64,000 nucleotides of DNA from Verrucomicrobiia bacterium (GTDB taxonomy: Bacteria > Verrucomicrobiota > Verrucomicrobiia > Verrucomicrobiales > DEV007): assembly GCA_030425385.1 (NCBI GenBank), contig JAUIAH010000033.1, positions 23,393 through 87,392 of the forward strand, in the 5' to 3' direction. Under the pieces are notes generated by a model that was given only the letters and a program-made list of their open reading frames with translations, ran no database searches and was not told the origin of the DNA. The position numbers and the translations under genes are program-made. Below, in pieces: positions 39,211 to 48,634 of this stretch (its first letter is position 1; each line of letters opens with the position of its first letter).

Positions 39211-40395
39211 CTAGTTGGCGCCAAGGAGGCGCTGAGGAGATAGGGGGTGAAGGGGAAGATCGCGAGTGGGTAAGAGCCACTCTTCCGAGACGAGGTCGAC
39301 GATTCTGAAGAAGGTCTCGTTGCCCTGATTCTCGACCACGACTGAGACGATCACCTGGGCTGCTTGAGGGGCTTTCAATGCCACGATGCGGCGCAAGCGT
39401 TTGCCTAGCTCCCCTTCCCTAGCCGCATAGGCGAACCAGCGCTGATCCACGCCTGGTACCGCGAGACGATACGATAGCCAATCTTCCTGATCATAGCCAT
39501 GATTGAAATAGTCATCGCGCTCTAACGAAACACGAAAGCGACTTGCTTCGGATTCTCCATTGGCCGAAAGCAAACTTTCCCATTCCTCTTTCTGCGCATT
39601 CGTAGCCAATTCCCAATCGACCAAGGCGCGGGGCCCATCGATCTCCAAGGCCACCTGGCGAGGGGTATGGACATCTGGCAGATTCACCACTGCTAGGACA
39701 TAGGGAACTCCCTGATAGTGTTCGCGCTTGATATCGGTGATCTCAAACGTCTCCCGAGGCGTCAATGGATGGCGCAAATGATAGGATGTCACCACAGGCC
39801 CAAGAGACTCTGGTGCGCGCACAAATTGCAGCACTTCGGCGAGCGTCTTAGCTCCGTAGAAATCGGAGAGTGCTTTGCGTGCTTTTGAAAGATCTTCAAC
39901 AAGGTCATCGGCCGTCACCGGTGCCACGAGCTCCCTCCCAGCCATCATCGGCTGAATGACTAACATCCACAAACCTACACCACTCCCCACAAGCACAGCG
40001 GCACCCAACCAGCGGAGCCAACGCGTGTCTCTCGGTTCTTCGGGTTCGGGAGCTTCCCGGAATGCCACCTTTCTAAAGGGAATCTCCACTCTTTCCATGG
40101 GTTCGTCTTCCTCATCTTTCGCGGGAGCGGATTCCCAAGGTGAAGCGTTGTCTGCACGGTGAGCTTCCTTCAAGACCTTCGCGATCTTGGCTTTTGGAAC
40201 AGGCGCTGGATCATCCACCTTGACTTCAGAGGAGCCAGCATCTGCCTGGGTCTGCGGGGCAGCCGTGCAGGTGGACCCATCTGTCGAAGCCTCCTCCTGA
40301 GCGGCGAGGGCATTGTCTAGACTTCGCAACTCTTCTTCCAAACGAGCAATCTCGTCTTGGAGAGCGGCACACGAATCATTGAGGACAGCAGCCAT
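39211..40395 (-). CDS. Membrane-anchored hypothetical protein with coiled-coil N-terminus
   Basis: A 394-aa protein. Residues 8-35 form a coiled coil (LQDEIARLEEELRSLDNAL), followed by an acidic, low-complexity linker to about 120 and one membrane helix (LGAAVLVGSGVGLWMLVI, near 135-152). The remaining 240 residues would lie outside the cytoplasm (FEITDIKREHYQGVPYVLAVVNL, YFNHGYDQEDWLSYRLAVPG). I do not recognise the outer domain. The start ATG 40395 lies in an AT-rich divergent promoter region shared with the transglutaminase-like gene. It is first in the unit with the PEP-CTERM and moaD genes. Confidence 0.72.
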   Translation of the reverse strand: MAAVLNDSCAALQDEIARLEEELRSLDNALAAQEEASTDGSTCTAAPQTQADAGSSEVKVDDPAPVPKAKIAKVLKEAHRADNASPWESAPAKDEEDEPMERVEIPFRKVAFREAPEPEEPRDTRWLRWLGAAVLVGSGVGLWMLVIQPMMAGRELVAPVTADDLVEDLSKARKALSDFYGAKTLAEVLQFVRAPESLGPVVTSYHLRHPLTPRETFEITDIKREHYQGVPYVLAVVNLPDVHTPRQVALEIDGPRALVDWELATNAQKEEWESLLSANGESEASRFRVSLERDDYFNHGYDQEDWLSYRLAVPGVDQRWFAYAAREGELGKRLRRIVALKAPQAAQVIVSVVVENQGNETFFRIVDLVSEEWLLPTRDLPLHPLSPQRLLGAN

Positions 40396-40489
40396 TGCTG
40401 ATTTGGTAAAGAAATTTTAATAATTTGCAAATGAATAATACTCAGATTCATAAATTTTATTGAATCCCAAACCGATAGAGGAAACACAG

Positions 40490-40517
40490 TTGCGGCTTTT
40501 GTCATTTCTACTATAAT
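40490..40517 (+). promoter_or_regulatory. Sigma70-like promoter of the transglutaminase-like gene
   Basis: TTGCGG (40490-40495), 16-nt spacer, TATAAT (40512-40517). Only 13 nt separate the -10 box from the ATG at 40531, so the leader would be very short and lacks a Shine-Dalgarno. The surrounding 130 nt are AT-rich and separate divergent genes. Confidence 0.55.
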
Positions 40518-40530
40518 TTCCGTAGCCATC

Positions 40531-41880
40531 ATGTCTCCGAAACTCCTCGCATGCCTCGCTTCGGTGATCCTGGTCGCAGGTGCCCTTCTCTTGGCGCCGC
40601 CCAAGGGCCTGGAACCTTCCACGTCCACCCCTGCGCAGGGGACGCCACTGACGGAAGAGACCATCGTGAATCATTTCAACAATCTCCGTGGCGGGGATCT
40701 TCCGCTCATTCACGATCCCGAGTTGAGCACCTGGATCGCCGAGATTGTCGATGGCACAGACCTTCACCGTCGGAAGGAGATCACCGCTGATGATCTGCTC
40801 AACAAGTTGCGGACGGAGATGGCGGCCATTTCGACAGCCTCGGCAGGCGTCTTCCAAATCGGGCGCGACGCCGGGCCATCCATCGAACACGACTTTGGAT
40901 CTTGGAAAGCGATTCAAGACCTCGCCTACACGAGCGCCGGATTGTGCATCCGCCCGCTGGGGCCCGAGGAGGACTCCCTCGTCTGGGCTCTCTTGGTGCG
41001 TCGCCTTCCCGCCTTTCGCCCTGAATTGCTCACCAAGGGACTCCAACAATTTCACCACGTCTGCGCTCGCTGCGACGCCACCTACAACGGACAATTCTTC
41101 GGAGGTGATCGCATCCTTCTGTTAGAGTGCCCCACCTGTCAGCAACGCTATGATATCCTTGCGGTGAACACGGAAGGGAACTATCAACGGGCAAACACCT
41201 ATTTCTCACACCTCGACGTGCCAGGGGTCTATCCCAGCGATCTCAGTAAACGGCAGGAAATGATCCTGATCTGGAAGTACGTGCTGAGCAACTATCAGTA
41301 TCGCAACGATTTCGACGCGAATGCCGATCAGAGCCCGAAAGACAGCTGGCAATCATCCGCGGAAACCCTCGAGCGGCGCTCGGGCGACTGTGAAGACACG
41401 TCGATTCTGCTCGCCGACTGGCTTCATTCCCGCGGCATCGAGACGCGTGTGGTCATTGGCGAAACGGACACCCAGGAAGGCCACGCATGGTGCCTAGCCA
41501 AGATCGACAACGCGATCTATCTTCTGGAAACAACCTTCGAGAAAGAGACGGCCATCCGCTTTCCCCCGCTTGCCACCAACTCGGGAACGTATCGGCCCGA
41601 ATACCTTTTCGATCGCGAGCATCTCTATTTCTTTCGGGGCCATACCGAGGCAGAGCTCTACGACTTTTGGAATGAAGCGTTGTGGGAGCCCGTGGCCTAT
41701 GAGGCCGGTTCGCCGACGTTTGCGGAAGCCTCTTCATCATCGCCTGCCGAACCATGGTTCTCTGCTGACCCGACCTCGGTTTCTGTTTCCAACGTTGGCA
41801 GAATCGTTTCGGCTAACGCCTCTTCTGATGAGGGATCGGCCTCGACCTCTACCTTGGGTAGCGGCCGTACGAGAGAATGA
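40531..41880 (+). CDS. Exported transglutaminase-like cysteine protease with zinc ribbon
   Basis: A 449-aa protein with an N-terminal signal or anchor (MSPKLLACLASVILVAGALLL). A CARCDATYNGQFF...CPTCQQRY pair near 175-210 forms a zinc ribbon. The transglutaminase-like core has the catalytic Cys in RRSGDCEDTSILLADWL, the His in EGHAWCLA and a DYFW-like acid region downstream (DFWNEALW). Such domains are amidase, protease or cross-linking enzymes; substrate unknown. The last 60 residues are Ser/Ala/Glu-rich and are encoded antisense to the C-terminal tail of the YhaM-like gene (184-nt overlap, 41697-41880). The gene has its own near-leaderless promoter. Confidence 0.8.
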   Translation: MSPKLLACLASVILVAGALLLAPPKGLEPSTSTPAQGTPLTEETIVNHFNNLRGGDLPLIHDPELSTWIAEIVDGTDLHRRKEITADDLLNKLRTEMAAISTASAGVFQIGRDAGPSIEHDFGSWKAIQDLAYTSAGLCIRPLGPEEDSLVWALLVRRLPAFRPELLTKGLQQFHHVCARCDATYNGQFFGGDRILLLECPTCQQRYDILAVNTEGNYQRANTYFSHLDVPGVYPSDLSKRQEMILIWKYVLSNYQYRNDFDANADQSPKDSWQSSAETLERRSGDCEDTSILLADWLHSRGIETRVVIGETDTQEGHAWCLAKIDNAIYLLETTFEKETAIRFPPLATNSGTYRPEYLFDREHLYFFRGHTEAELYDFWNEALWEPVAYEAGSPTFAEASSSSPAEPWFSADPTSVSVSNVGRIVSANASSDEGSASTSTLGSGRTRE

Positions 41881-42872
41881 TAGATAGGGCGCCGGCGCTC
41901 AAACACGTTCTTCCCGAGTAGAGGCGATTTCTCGTAGCCTTCCTTAAACATTTCAAGCTTCGCATCAATGTTATCCACAAAGTGAAGCAGCACGGCCTCC
42001 GGCGTCTTCGGTAATGTGGGCGATCCAAACTCGTGAGTGCCGTGATGCGACGCGATCAGGTGAAGAAGGTGCAAGCGCACGTCCTCAGTCTTGGGAGACA
42101 GAGACTCCCAGTCGGCAGCGATCTCGTCATCATCTAACAACTCCCTCCACAGCTTGTTGATCAGTTCGATGCCCAGGGGAATGTGACCTAACAATTCCCC
42201 AACTTCGCGATGGGGCATGGTGAAGCCTAACTTCTGGTAGCTGTTCTCCCAAAGCTTCCCGCAGTCGTGAAAGAGAACGCCCGCGAGAACCAAGTCCGCA
42301 TTCAGATCCTCGTAGACACCTAACAACGCTTCCGCCGAGCGCATCATCTGGGCGACGTGCTCCACCAGTCCACCTCGCCGTGCGTGGTGATACGTGCGGG
42401 CCGCCGCCGTGCGTAGGAAGTGTTCGGTAAAGCGGTCGAGAAATCGCTGCGATAGCAGGCGCAGGCGTGGGTCCTGCATGGCAGCGACCGTCGTGGCAAT
42501 GTAAGCATAATCTGCGGTTTGCTTCTCCTGCAGATCTTGGGGTCCTCGAAGGAGAACCTCTCGCTCTTCCTCGGTCAGGAGGCGGAAATCCCACGCCAAG
42601 GGTTCCAACCCGTATTGCCCTTTATCGACCCACTGACCCGAAAGCTCCAGAAATTGGGGAGCCTGCAATTCCTGAGCCTTCGTAAACATGATGTGATCCG
42701 ACCACACACGAATGGTGAGATCGTCCACGCCATCGGCAAAGACCAATTGAATATACGTCTTCCCCTGACGTGTCTCCTTCCCGGCCGCCTGGTCTAACTG
42801 AACCCTCAGAATCGCGTCAAACGGCGCTTCGCTCGCTTGACGCTTCAGTTCCCGGATGGAGATGGGCTCCAT
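41697..42872 (-). CDS. YhaM-like HD-domain 3'-5' exoribonuclease
   Basis: A 391-aa protein. An OB-fold nucleic-acid-binding region (about 15-105; ILRVQLDQAAGKETRQGK) precedes an HD domain: H in YHHARRGGLVEHVAQM, HD in GVLFHDCGKLWENSY, H/H in MPHREVGELLGH and ASHHGTHEFG, D in HFVDNIDAKLEMF. This order is that of YhaM-family exoribonucleases acting on RNA or ssDNA ends. The acidic Glu/Ala/Ser tail is unusual and is antisense to the transglutaminase-like gene. ATG 42872 is preceded by TAGGA (TTG at 42875 is in frame). It lies 6 nt after the TPR gene, so it is the last gene of the exbB operon. Confidence 0.85.
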   Translation of the reverse strand: MEPISIRELKRQASEAPFDAILRVQLDQAAGKETRQGKTYIQLVFADGVDDLTIRVWSDHIMFTKAQELQAPQFLELSGQWVDKGQYGLEPLAWDFRLLTEEEREVLLRGPQDLQEKQTADYAYIATTVAAMQDPRLRLLSQRFLDRFTEHFLRTAAARTYHHARRGGLVEHVAQMMRSAEALLGVYEDLNADLVLAGVLFHDCGKLWENSYQKLGFTMPHREVGELLGHIPLGIELINKLWRELLDDDEIAADWESLSPKTEDVRLHLLHLIASHHGTHEFGSPTLPKTPEAVLLHFVDNIDAKLEMFKEGYEKSPLLGKNVFERRRPIYHSLVRPLPKVEVEADPSSEEALAETILPTLETETEVGSAENHGSAGDDEEASANVGEPAS

Positions 42873-42878
42873 CAAGTC

Positions 42879-43760
42879 CTACTCTTCCTGTTCGATCGGG
42901 GGCAGCGGCTTTGCAAACTGAGCTGCTTCAGTTGGCACCTCACCAAACAAGCTCCCGTATATCTTGGCGAGCCCGTGAGCTTCCTCCAATCGGCCACGAT
43001 CTTTATGGATCTTGTCCTCCACTGCATAAAGCTTGAGTGCCGTTTCCATCGCCACCTTGGAGAGCGCGCGATCCGTGCCGAAGTCCAGAGTGAAGACGCG
43101 ATGATAGTCGGTAAGCGCTTTGCCAGCCTCACCTTTCTCTTCGTTCGCCTTCCCGCTGAGGAAGAAGGTTTGCGCTAATTGGGAAGGCACCAAGTCAGCT
43201 TCGCGCAAATCACTCACCAACCGATCTAGCTGTGCCACTTCCCCTGGCTTCTCCAGAGTGGCCAAGGTTCCCCATCCGGCAAAGAGATCGACTTGGGGAT
43301 GGTACTTCTCACTCAGGCCCACTTTCTTCAAAAGCGGACGCTTGGCAGCAATCTTCGCATAATCGCCCATATTGCGATAACATTCCAACTGATTCAGACG
43401 CGCCAAAGAACCGTAATTGTCAGGGATAGCTTCCACGGTGCGATAGTCCCGTGCAATGGTTTCATAAGCAGCGGCCGCTTTGGCATATTCGCCAGACAAG
43501 CGTGCCTCCTCCGCCTCCTGCCAGCCTTCCGGCGGCTTGAAGGTCAGCCGACCAATGAGACTCTTCGTGTACGCGCGTTCGTTCTTTCCAGATGGACTCG
43601 CTGAGAAATAGATTCTCTTCGCATCCGCCTTCGTCACGTAGCCCGTCTCGGCGACGCGTTGCCCCTTGAGCAGCAATTCGGCAGGGGCTGGCTTGGCCAA
43701 CAGACCAATCTGCGCGCCTAACGAGAGAATACCGACCAGGATAAGTTTCGTTGCCTTCAT
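42879..43760 (-). CDS. Exported TPR-type protein of the TolQ/ExbD operon
   Basis: A 293-aa exported protein starting at ATG 43760 with a signal peptide (MKATKLILVGILSLGAQIGLLA). Residues 20-70 look like a small beta unit (ITKADAKRIYFSAS type). Helical repeats follow (WQEAEEARLSGEYAKAAAAYETIARDY, LNQLECYRNMGDYAKI, KALTDYHRVFTLDF), degenerate TPRs. It ends 6 nt before the HD nuclease ATG, and the larger TPR gene ends 19 nt upstream. The TPR proteins probably act with the TolQ/ExbD motor in the periplasm. Confidence 0.75.
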   Translation of the reverse strand: MKATKLILVGILSLGAQIGLLAKPAPAELLLKGQRVAETGYVTKADAKRIYFSASPSGKNERAYTKSLIGRLTFKPPEGWQEAEEARLSGEYAKAAAAYETIARDYRTVEAIPDNYGSLARLNQLECYRNMGDYAKIAAKRPLLKKVGLSEKYHPQVDLFAGWGTLATLEKPGEVAQLDRLVSDLREADLVPSQLAQTFFLSGKANEEKGEAGKALTDYHRVFTLDFGTDRALSKVAMETALKLYAVEDKIHKDRGRLEEAHGLAKIYGSLFGEVPTEAAQFAKPLPPIEQEE

Positions 43761-43779
43761 GTTGTGAGATGGGATGCGT

Positions 43780-46719
43780 TTAAGACTTCGTCGGTTTGAT
43801 TTCACCAAAGCTCTCTCGCACTTGGAGCAATTCTTCACTCCACTCCCCTTTCGCCTTCAACTGATCAATATAATCCTGCCGTAATTTCCCCATTTCACGA
43901 ACTTTGGGATGTTCGTTATTCTTCATCCGGAAATCATACGTATTGAGGAAACGAAACGCTTCCGCCCGATCGCCGCGTTCCCACACGATCTTGGCGATCC
44001 GCATCACCGCTTCGGCAGAGAGATCGAGTTGCCCCGCGTACAGGACGACGAGTTGCTGATAGGAAACCAGCGCTTCATCTTTCTTGCCCAATTTCTCGAA
44101 GCTCTCACCCAATTTGAAGAGCGCCTCAGAACGCGCCTCGCGGAAACTCTTATTCTCCATGTAGGTGCGCCACTCTTTATTGGCTTCCGTCCACTTTTCG
44201 CGGTCATGATAGAGCCGCGCTAAGGTGAGGGTGGCAATGCTCAGCACCTCGGCATTCTCTCCCATGTTGCCACGGATCCGGATGAGATCACTCATGGCCT
44301 CATCTTGGAGTGAACGGTCCGCGGAATAGGCCCCAATCCGAGCCAGTTGCAGTTGGGCGCGCATGGCCATTTCGGGATCATCACTGGCGGCGACCTGTTG
44401 AAACCATTCGCGTGCTCGCATGGGGTTGGATTCGGCCACTTTGGCCCCCAATTGATAGAGAATGAAATCGCCCAGTTCCTCCTTCTCGAAGTCATTCTCC
44501 AGGCTTTCGTAATACACTTTCACACGTGCAGCCATCCGGGCATCGTCCTGCAAACGCTCCTCGATGATGCCGATCTTTGTGATCAATAACCACGCATCGA
44601 GCGTCTTCAGACCAAGCTCGTTCGGGAACTTATCGAGGATATCGATCACCTCTGGGGCCTTCTTCTCTTTCAAAAGGAAATTGGTATAAGCGTTCAGCGT
44701 GCGCTCCACCGCATCGGAATCATTCGTTTGCCCAAGCCTAACAATGATCTTCTTGATCCGATCCAAGACCTCATCCACGCGCTGTGGTGCCGCTTCTTTG
44801 AATGACTGCAGCGCCCCGACGGCAGCATTGGGAGCGTAGACACTTTCAGGATACTTCGCAAAGAAGGTATCGTAGTGGTCAATCGCCTCTTGGTGTTTCT
44901 CTTGCGCAGCCGCAACGGGCACCAGCTGCATGCGGGCAGCGGCAGCCGTGATGAAGTGATCTTCTTCTTCGGCGATGGTGATGGCCGCCTGATAACTTGT
45001 CTCGGCGGCCTCAAAGTTCGCCTCATTCTGCTGCACATCACCCCGCAGGCTGTGGGCGCGATCCAGAACGCTGGACTGCGGGAAATTCTCAACGATTCGC
45101 CCTGCGAGATCGAGCGCCTTGGCATTGCCATCATTCTGCGGCGTGGAAAGCGCGAAGTAGCATGTGGCGCGATCGAGATAGGCCACATCCAAGAGGGCTG
45201 ATTCCTGAGGCTCATAAACTTTCAGCCACTCATCTAACCGTTGCGCGGCACGCTGCCATTCGTATAGCTTGAGGAGATTACTCGCTTGATAATAAGTCGA
45301 ATTCTCTTTGTAAGGGCTTTCGGGATAATTCTCGACGTGGGAATCAATCTCGGGCTGCGCCTCTTTATAGCGCCCAAGATAATAAAGAGAACCGGCATAG
45401 ACGAAGTCGGGCAAATCCCGTTGAGCCGAGCCAAGCGCGAACTTGGGACGGAGATCACCAGCGATTTCGATGCATCGCTCGTACTCGCCATTGAAGAACA
45501 TGGAACTCAACAACAGGGCGGAGACATCCGGAGCCAACTCATGATCCGGAAACTCATCGAGGAATGTGAGCCCGTGCTGTTGCGCATCACCCATCTCGCC
45601 AATATCCGAGGCGGTCTTGGTCGCAAGATACAGAATCGACGGGCGATACTGCGTCTTCGTGAAATGCGTTCCCATGTGATCGTAGATGGCAAACTGGGCC
45701 CGCACATTGCCCACGGCTTCGTAAAGCTTCGACAGTCCGAAATAGGTGGCAATCTCCAGCGGTTCCCCTTTCGCCAGATTCTCCTCAAATGTCTTCAGGG
45801 CGTGCTTCTCAGCCGCGCTCGTTTCTGACGGATCCGCCAACTTGCCCGCGAGGAGGACATCCGCTGTCTTGGGAACCAATCCGTATAAACGCCATCCCAG
45901 CCCTAACAATCCACTGCCAACAGCATCCTGCGCCAATTTCAGAACGCGGCTAGAATAGTAGCCATGCACGAGCGGCTCCGTAAGCAGCGGCGGACCAAAC
46001 TTATCGACAAAGGCGCTAGCCCCTTCGGTATCGGTTTCTTTCTCGGCGCGCACATAACTCTCTAACACGGCGAGAAATCCCGGCCAAAGTGCCGACGTGT
46101 TGACGCCGTAACGCGGTGCTAGATTGAAGGCACTGCTGATTGATTTCTCAGCTTCCGCACGGTCGTCCTTCTTCGCATAGCAAATGCCAAGATTCAGGCT
46201 GAAGATGGCGGGATTGAAATGATCTTTCGTTGGCGAGGGATCAAGTCCTTTGAACTGCAGATAGCGCTTGATGGCTTCGTCCCAATTCTCTTGATACTGC
46301 TCGGCGGCCGCCCACTGAAACACGGCGGTCTTTTCGTAAACATTCGGCTGCGCAGCGGTACCATCTTCCTTCTGCACGCCTTTATAATCTTCATGACAGG
46401 TCTTGAAGGAAGCCACCGCATCGTCGTAGCGCTTGAGCTTCATCTCACAGAAGCCCTTGTTGTAATAGACGGTGCCAAAGGCAGGGAGATTCTTGTAGTA
46501 GGAATCATTTCCCCATTCGCCAATGATCGCCTCAAACATCTTGTGCGCATTCTCCCATTGGCCTTTGCGCATGAGTCCCACCGCTTTCAAGGTCGCCTCT
46601 TCGGCCGTCTGATCGCCCACATTCTGGGCCGATAGAGGCAAAGCGCTTGCCGCGACGATTGCCATCAGGAGGGCCCACGGTCGCCTCCACTCACATTGCG
46701 TTAGGGAATTTGGGTGCAT
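43780..46719 (-). CDS. Large TPR-repeat exported protein
   Basis: A 979-aa protein built mostly of tetratricopeptide repeats. The ATG at 46719 is taken as start, since the alternative at 46725 is GTG. A signal peptide (WALLMAIVAASALPLSAQ) leads into YNKGFCEMKLKRYDDAVASF, then many 34-aa units (LNLGICYAKKDDRAEAEKSI, FKLGESFEKLGKKDEALVSY). Expected in the periplasm as a protein-protein scaffold. It is the fourth gene after TolQ, ExbD and ExbD, the usual verrucomicrobial order, and is likely the partner that receives or relays motor force. Confidence 0.84.
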   Translation of the reverse strand: MHPNSLTQCEWRRPWALLMAIVAASALPLSAQNVGDQTAEEATLKAVGLMRKGQWENAHKMFEAIIGEWGNDSYYKNLPAFGTVYYNKGFCEMKLKRYDDAVASFKTCHEDYKGVQKEDGTAAQPNVYEKTAVFQWAAAEQYQENWDEAIKRYLQFKGLDPSPTKDHFNPAIFSLNLGICYAKKDDRAEAEKSISSAFNLAPRYGVNTSALWPGFLAVLESYVRAEKETDTEGASAFVDKFGPPLLTEPLVHGYYSSRVLKLAQDAVGSGLLGLGWRLYGLVPKTADVLLAGKLADPSETSAAEKHALKTFEENLAKGEPLEIATYFGLSKLYEAVGNVRAQFAIYDHMGTHFTKTQYRPSILYLATKTASDIGEMGDAQQHGLTFLDEFPDHELAPDVSALLLSSMFFNGEYERCIEIAGDLRPKFALGSAQRDLPDFVYAGSLYYLGRYKEAQPEIDSHVENYPESPYKENSTYYQASNLLKLYEWQRAAQRLDEWLKVYEPQESALLDVAYLDRATCYFALSTPQNDGNAKALDLAGRIVENFPQSSVLDRAHSLRGDVQQNEANFEAAETSYQAAITIAEEEDHFITAAAARMQLVPVAAAQEKHQEAIDHYDTFFAKYPESVYAPNAAVGALQSFKEAAPQRVDEVLDRIKKIIVRLGQTNDSDAVERTLNAYTNFLLKEKKAPEVIDILDKFPNELGLKTLDAWLLITKIGIIEERLQDDARMAARVKVYYESLENDFEKEELGDFILYQLGAKVAESNPMRAREWFQQVAASDDPEMAMRAQLQLARIGAYSADRSLQDEAMSDLIRIRGNMGENAEVLSIATLTLARLYHDREKWTEANKEWRTYMENKSFREARSEALFKLGESFEKLGKKDEALVSYQQLVVLYAGQLDLSAEAVMRIAKIVWERGDRAEAFRFLNTYDFRMKNNEHPKVREMGKLRQDYIDQLKAKGEWSEELLQVRESFGEIKPTKS

Positions 46720-46796
46720 GGTCACTGGGAAGAAATACGAAAAGATATTCGGCTACAGACAACGAAGAGAGGGCTCACCCAAAGGCAAGCACCCGC

Positions 46797-47267
46797 CTAA
46801 TTCTCGACGCGGAAACCCGTCATCGTCACGTTGGAGATCTCGACAATCGTCAGGGTGTTCACGATATCGATAAACCGCTGTTGCTTGGCGCCGTCATCCG
46901 CACGCACCACCACGAATGGAGGCGAACCTGAAGCATCGGCGACTTGTTTGTAGTCCCGTAGTTTATCGAGAAGACGCGGACACTTGCGCGAATTGATGTC
47001 GGCCTCCAGCTCCTCTTCCGCTCCACCGATGCCTGCGAGGATCACGCCATCCTCACGCAGACGGATGCTCAACGGATCCACAGGTGGGACGTCTACCTGA
47101 TCGGTCTGCGTGGAAGGAAAGGTGATGTCTAAATCGCCTTCCTTAGGCTGCATGGTTGAGGTGACGAGAAAGTAGATGAGTAGAAGGAAACTGACATCAA
47201 TCAACGGAGCGATGTCCAATTGCGGATCTTCTTGTTCCTCAAGCTTGAGATAGGAGCGTCTCGCCAT
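46797..47267 (-). CDS. exbD: ExbD/TolR biopolymer transport protein (second copy)
   Basis: A 156-aa protein with the ExbD pattern: a short cytoplasmic N-terminus, one membrane helix with the key Asp (LDIAPLIDVSFLLLIYFLVT), and a periplasmic domain. It couples proton flow through TolQ/ExbB to envelope work. The gene lies 15 nt after the other exbD, and both are usual in verrucomicrobial clusters, where they may form heteromers. A MARRSYLKLEEQ start is typical. Confidence 0.9.
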   Translation of the reverse strand: MARRSYLKLEEQEDPQLDIAPLIDVSFLLLIYFLVTSTMQPKEGDLDITFPSTQTDQVDVPPVDPLSIRLREDGVILAGIGGAEEELEADINSRKCPRLLDKLRDYKQVADASGSPPFVVVRADDGAKQQRFIDIVNTLTIVEISNVTMTGFRVEN

Positions 47268-47282
47268 GAGTTCAGGTCAACG

Positions 47283-47738
47283 TTAGTCGTTATACTTGTT
47301 CACTTTGTAGGTGGCGAAGACGACATCGGCCACACCCGCATTGGCTGCTGCGGTGACCACTTTCTTCACCTCGCGCATCTCCACACGCCGGTCCGCACGC
47401 AAGTGCAATCTTGTGGCGACACCAGCTCTGGTATTCGCTTCTTTCTGCATGCGACACATATTCTCGACGTCGGTTAGGGTAATCACCTTGCCATTCACAT
47501 CCTTGATCGCCCCATTCTGCAAGACGTTGATCACGATACGCCCTCGGGCCTCTGCCAAAGGCTTGGCTTGCAGGGCCACCGCAGGCTCCACGCTCTTATC
47601 CTGACGGATGACGATCAAGCGGGACGTCACCATGAAGAAGATGAGGAGCAGGAAGACCATGTCGATCATAGGCGACATGTCCATCTTGGGAGACTCCGGC
47701 TCGGCAGTGACGAGCGCTCTGAGACGTTTGGAGACCAT
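47283..47738 (-). CDS. exbD: ExbD/TolR biopolymer transport protein (first copy)
   Basis: A 151-aa ExbD protein with the membrane helix MDMSPMIDMVFLLLIFFMVTS and its conserved Asp. The periplasmic half has VINVLQNGAIKDVNGK and LRADRRVEMREVKKVV. It follows the MotA/TolQ/ExbB gene by 21 nt, and its partner is the second exbD after 15 nt. Together with ExbB they form the proton-driven motor of the operon. Confidence 0.9.
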   Translation of the reverse strand: MVSKRLRALVTAEPESPKMDMSPMIDMVFLLLIFFMVTSRLIVIRQDKSVEPAVALQAKPLAEARGRIVINVLQNGAIKDVNGKVITLTDVENMCRMQKEANTRAGVATRLHLRADRRVEMREVKKVVTAAANAGVADVVFATYKVNKYND

Positions 47739-47759
47739 TTGTCCGACAAATGGTGACGC

Positions 47760-48533
47760 TTAGGTCGCGAGCCCTTCTGGCACTTTCGCAAGTTGCTGAT
47801 CGGCATTCAACGTGTTCAAACTCGCATCGATCATATCAGCAGCCGCTTCATGCGATTCCGCCACAAGACGATTGAGACGATTCCGCAGGTAGAAATAGAA
47901 GATGATGGCGGGAACGGCGATGACCAAACCGGAGAACGTGGTGATCAGGGCTTCGGAAATGTTACCAGCCAAGACGGAGGCGTCGGGATTCTCCAAACCA
48001 CGCAACTTATCGAACGCCCCGATCATCCCCGAAACCGTTCCCATCAGCCCCAGCATGGGAGCGACCTGCGCGATCACTCCGAGATACCCGATCATGGTCA
48101 TGTGCGAGCGGTTCTCACGCGCCGTGAAATCGGCGATGGCATCCTCCACATGTTCCCGGCCGAGCGTTTCCGGATCGGTGGCATCCACCTTAGGCAGCGC
48201 GGTGGCCAACATGCGCCCCAGAAAGGAAGGGCTTGTCGACGCCACTTCGATCGCACTACGCACTTTGCAGCCCGTCATGTACTCGTGGAGCTGCGAACGG
48301 AGATCATCGGGAATGAACTTGCCACGCGTCAGTTGAATGAAATTGAAGATGATCAAGGCCACCATCACGAGTGAACAGATGGCGAGAAAGATCATCATGA
48401 TCCCGCCTTCCTTCACTTGATCAAACACCGTGCGCTGGGCTTCCGTGGCCACTTGTGCCTCTTGAGCCATCAATTCCGGACTGAGGAGGACTCCAGTGAG
48501 GAGCGCCAGGCCGAAGGCAATCGAGGATTTCAT
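47760..48533 (-). CDS. exbB: MotA/TolQ/ExbB proton channel
   Basis: A 257-aa inner-membrane channel subunit. The ATG at 48533 gives a signal-like leader (MKSSIAFGLALLTGVLLSPELMAQ) before the first conserved helix (GGIMMIFLAICSLVMVALIIF); upstream ATGs at 48563 and 48623 are less likely. Conserved loop and last helices: MLGLMGTVSGMIGAFDKL and EALITTFSGLVIAVPAIIFYFYL. It conducts protons with the two ExbD proteins. First gene of the operon exbB-exbD-exbD-TPR-TPR-HD nuclease. Confidence 0.88.
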   Translation of the reverse strand: MKSSIAFGLALLTGVLLSPELMAQEAQVATEAQRTVFDQVKEGGIMMIFLAICSLVMVALIIFNFIQLTRGKFIPDDLRSQLHEYMTGCKVRSAIEVASTSPSFLGRMLATALPKVDATDPETLGREHVEDAIADFTARENRSHMTMIGYLGVIAQVAPMLGLMGTVSGMIGAFDKLRGLENPDASVLAGNISEALITTFSGLVIAVPAIIFYFYLRNRLNRLVAESHEAAADMIDASLNTLNADQQLAKVPEGLAT

Positions 48534-48634
48534 AGATGCGCGTCGATAGCTCGGAGAACGAGACATGCTAAGGGAGGTTGGTTGAGAGTTTAGTAAAGGT
48601 TGGGTGCGTGAATGGACAGCCACCGAGGACCGGC

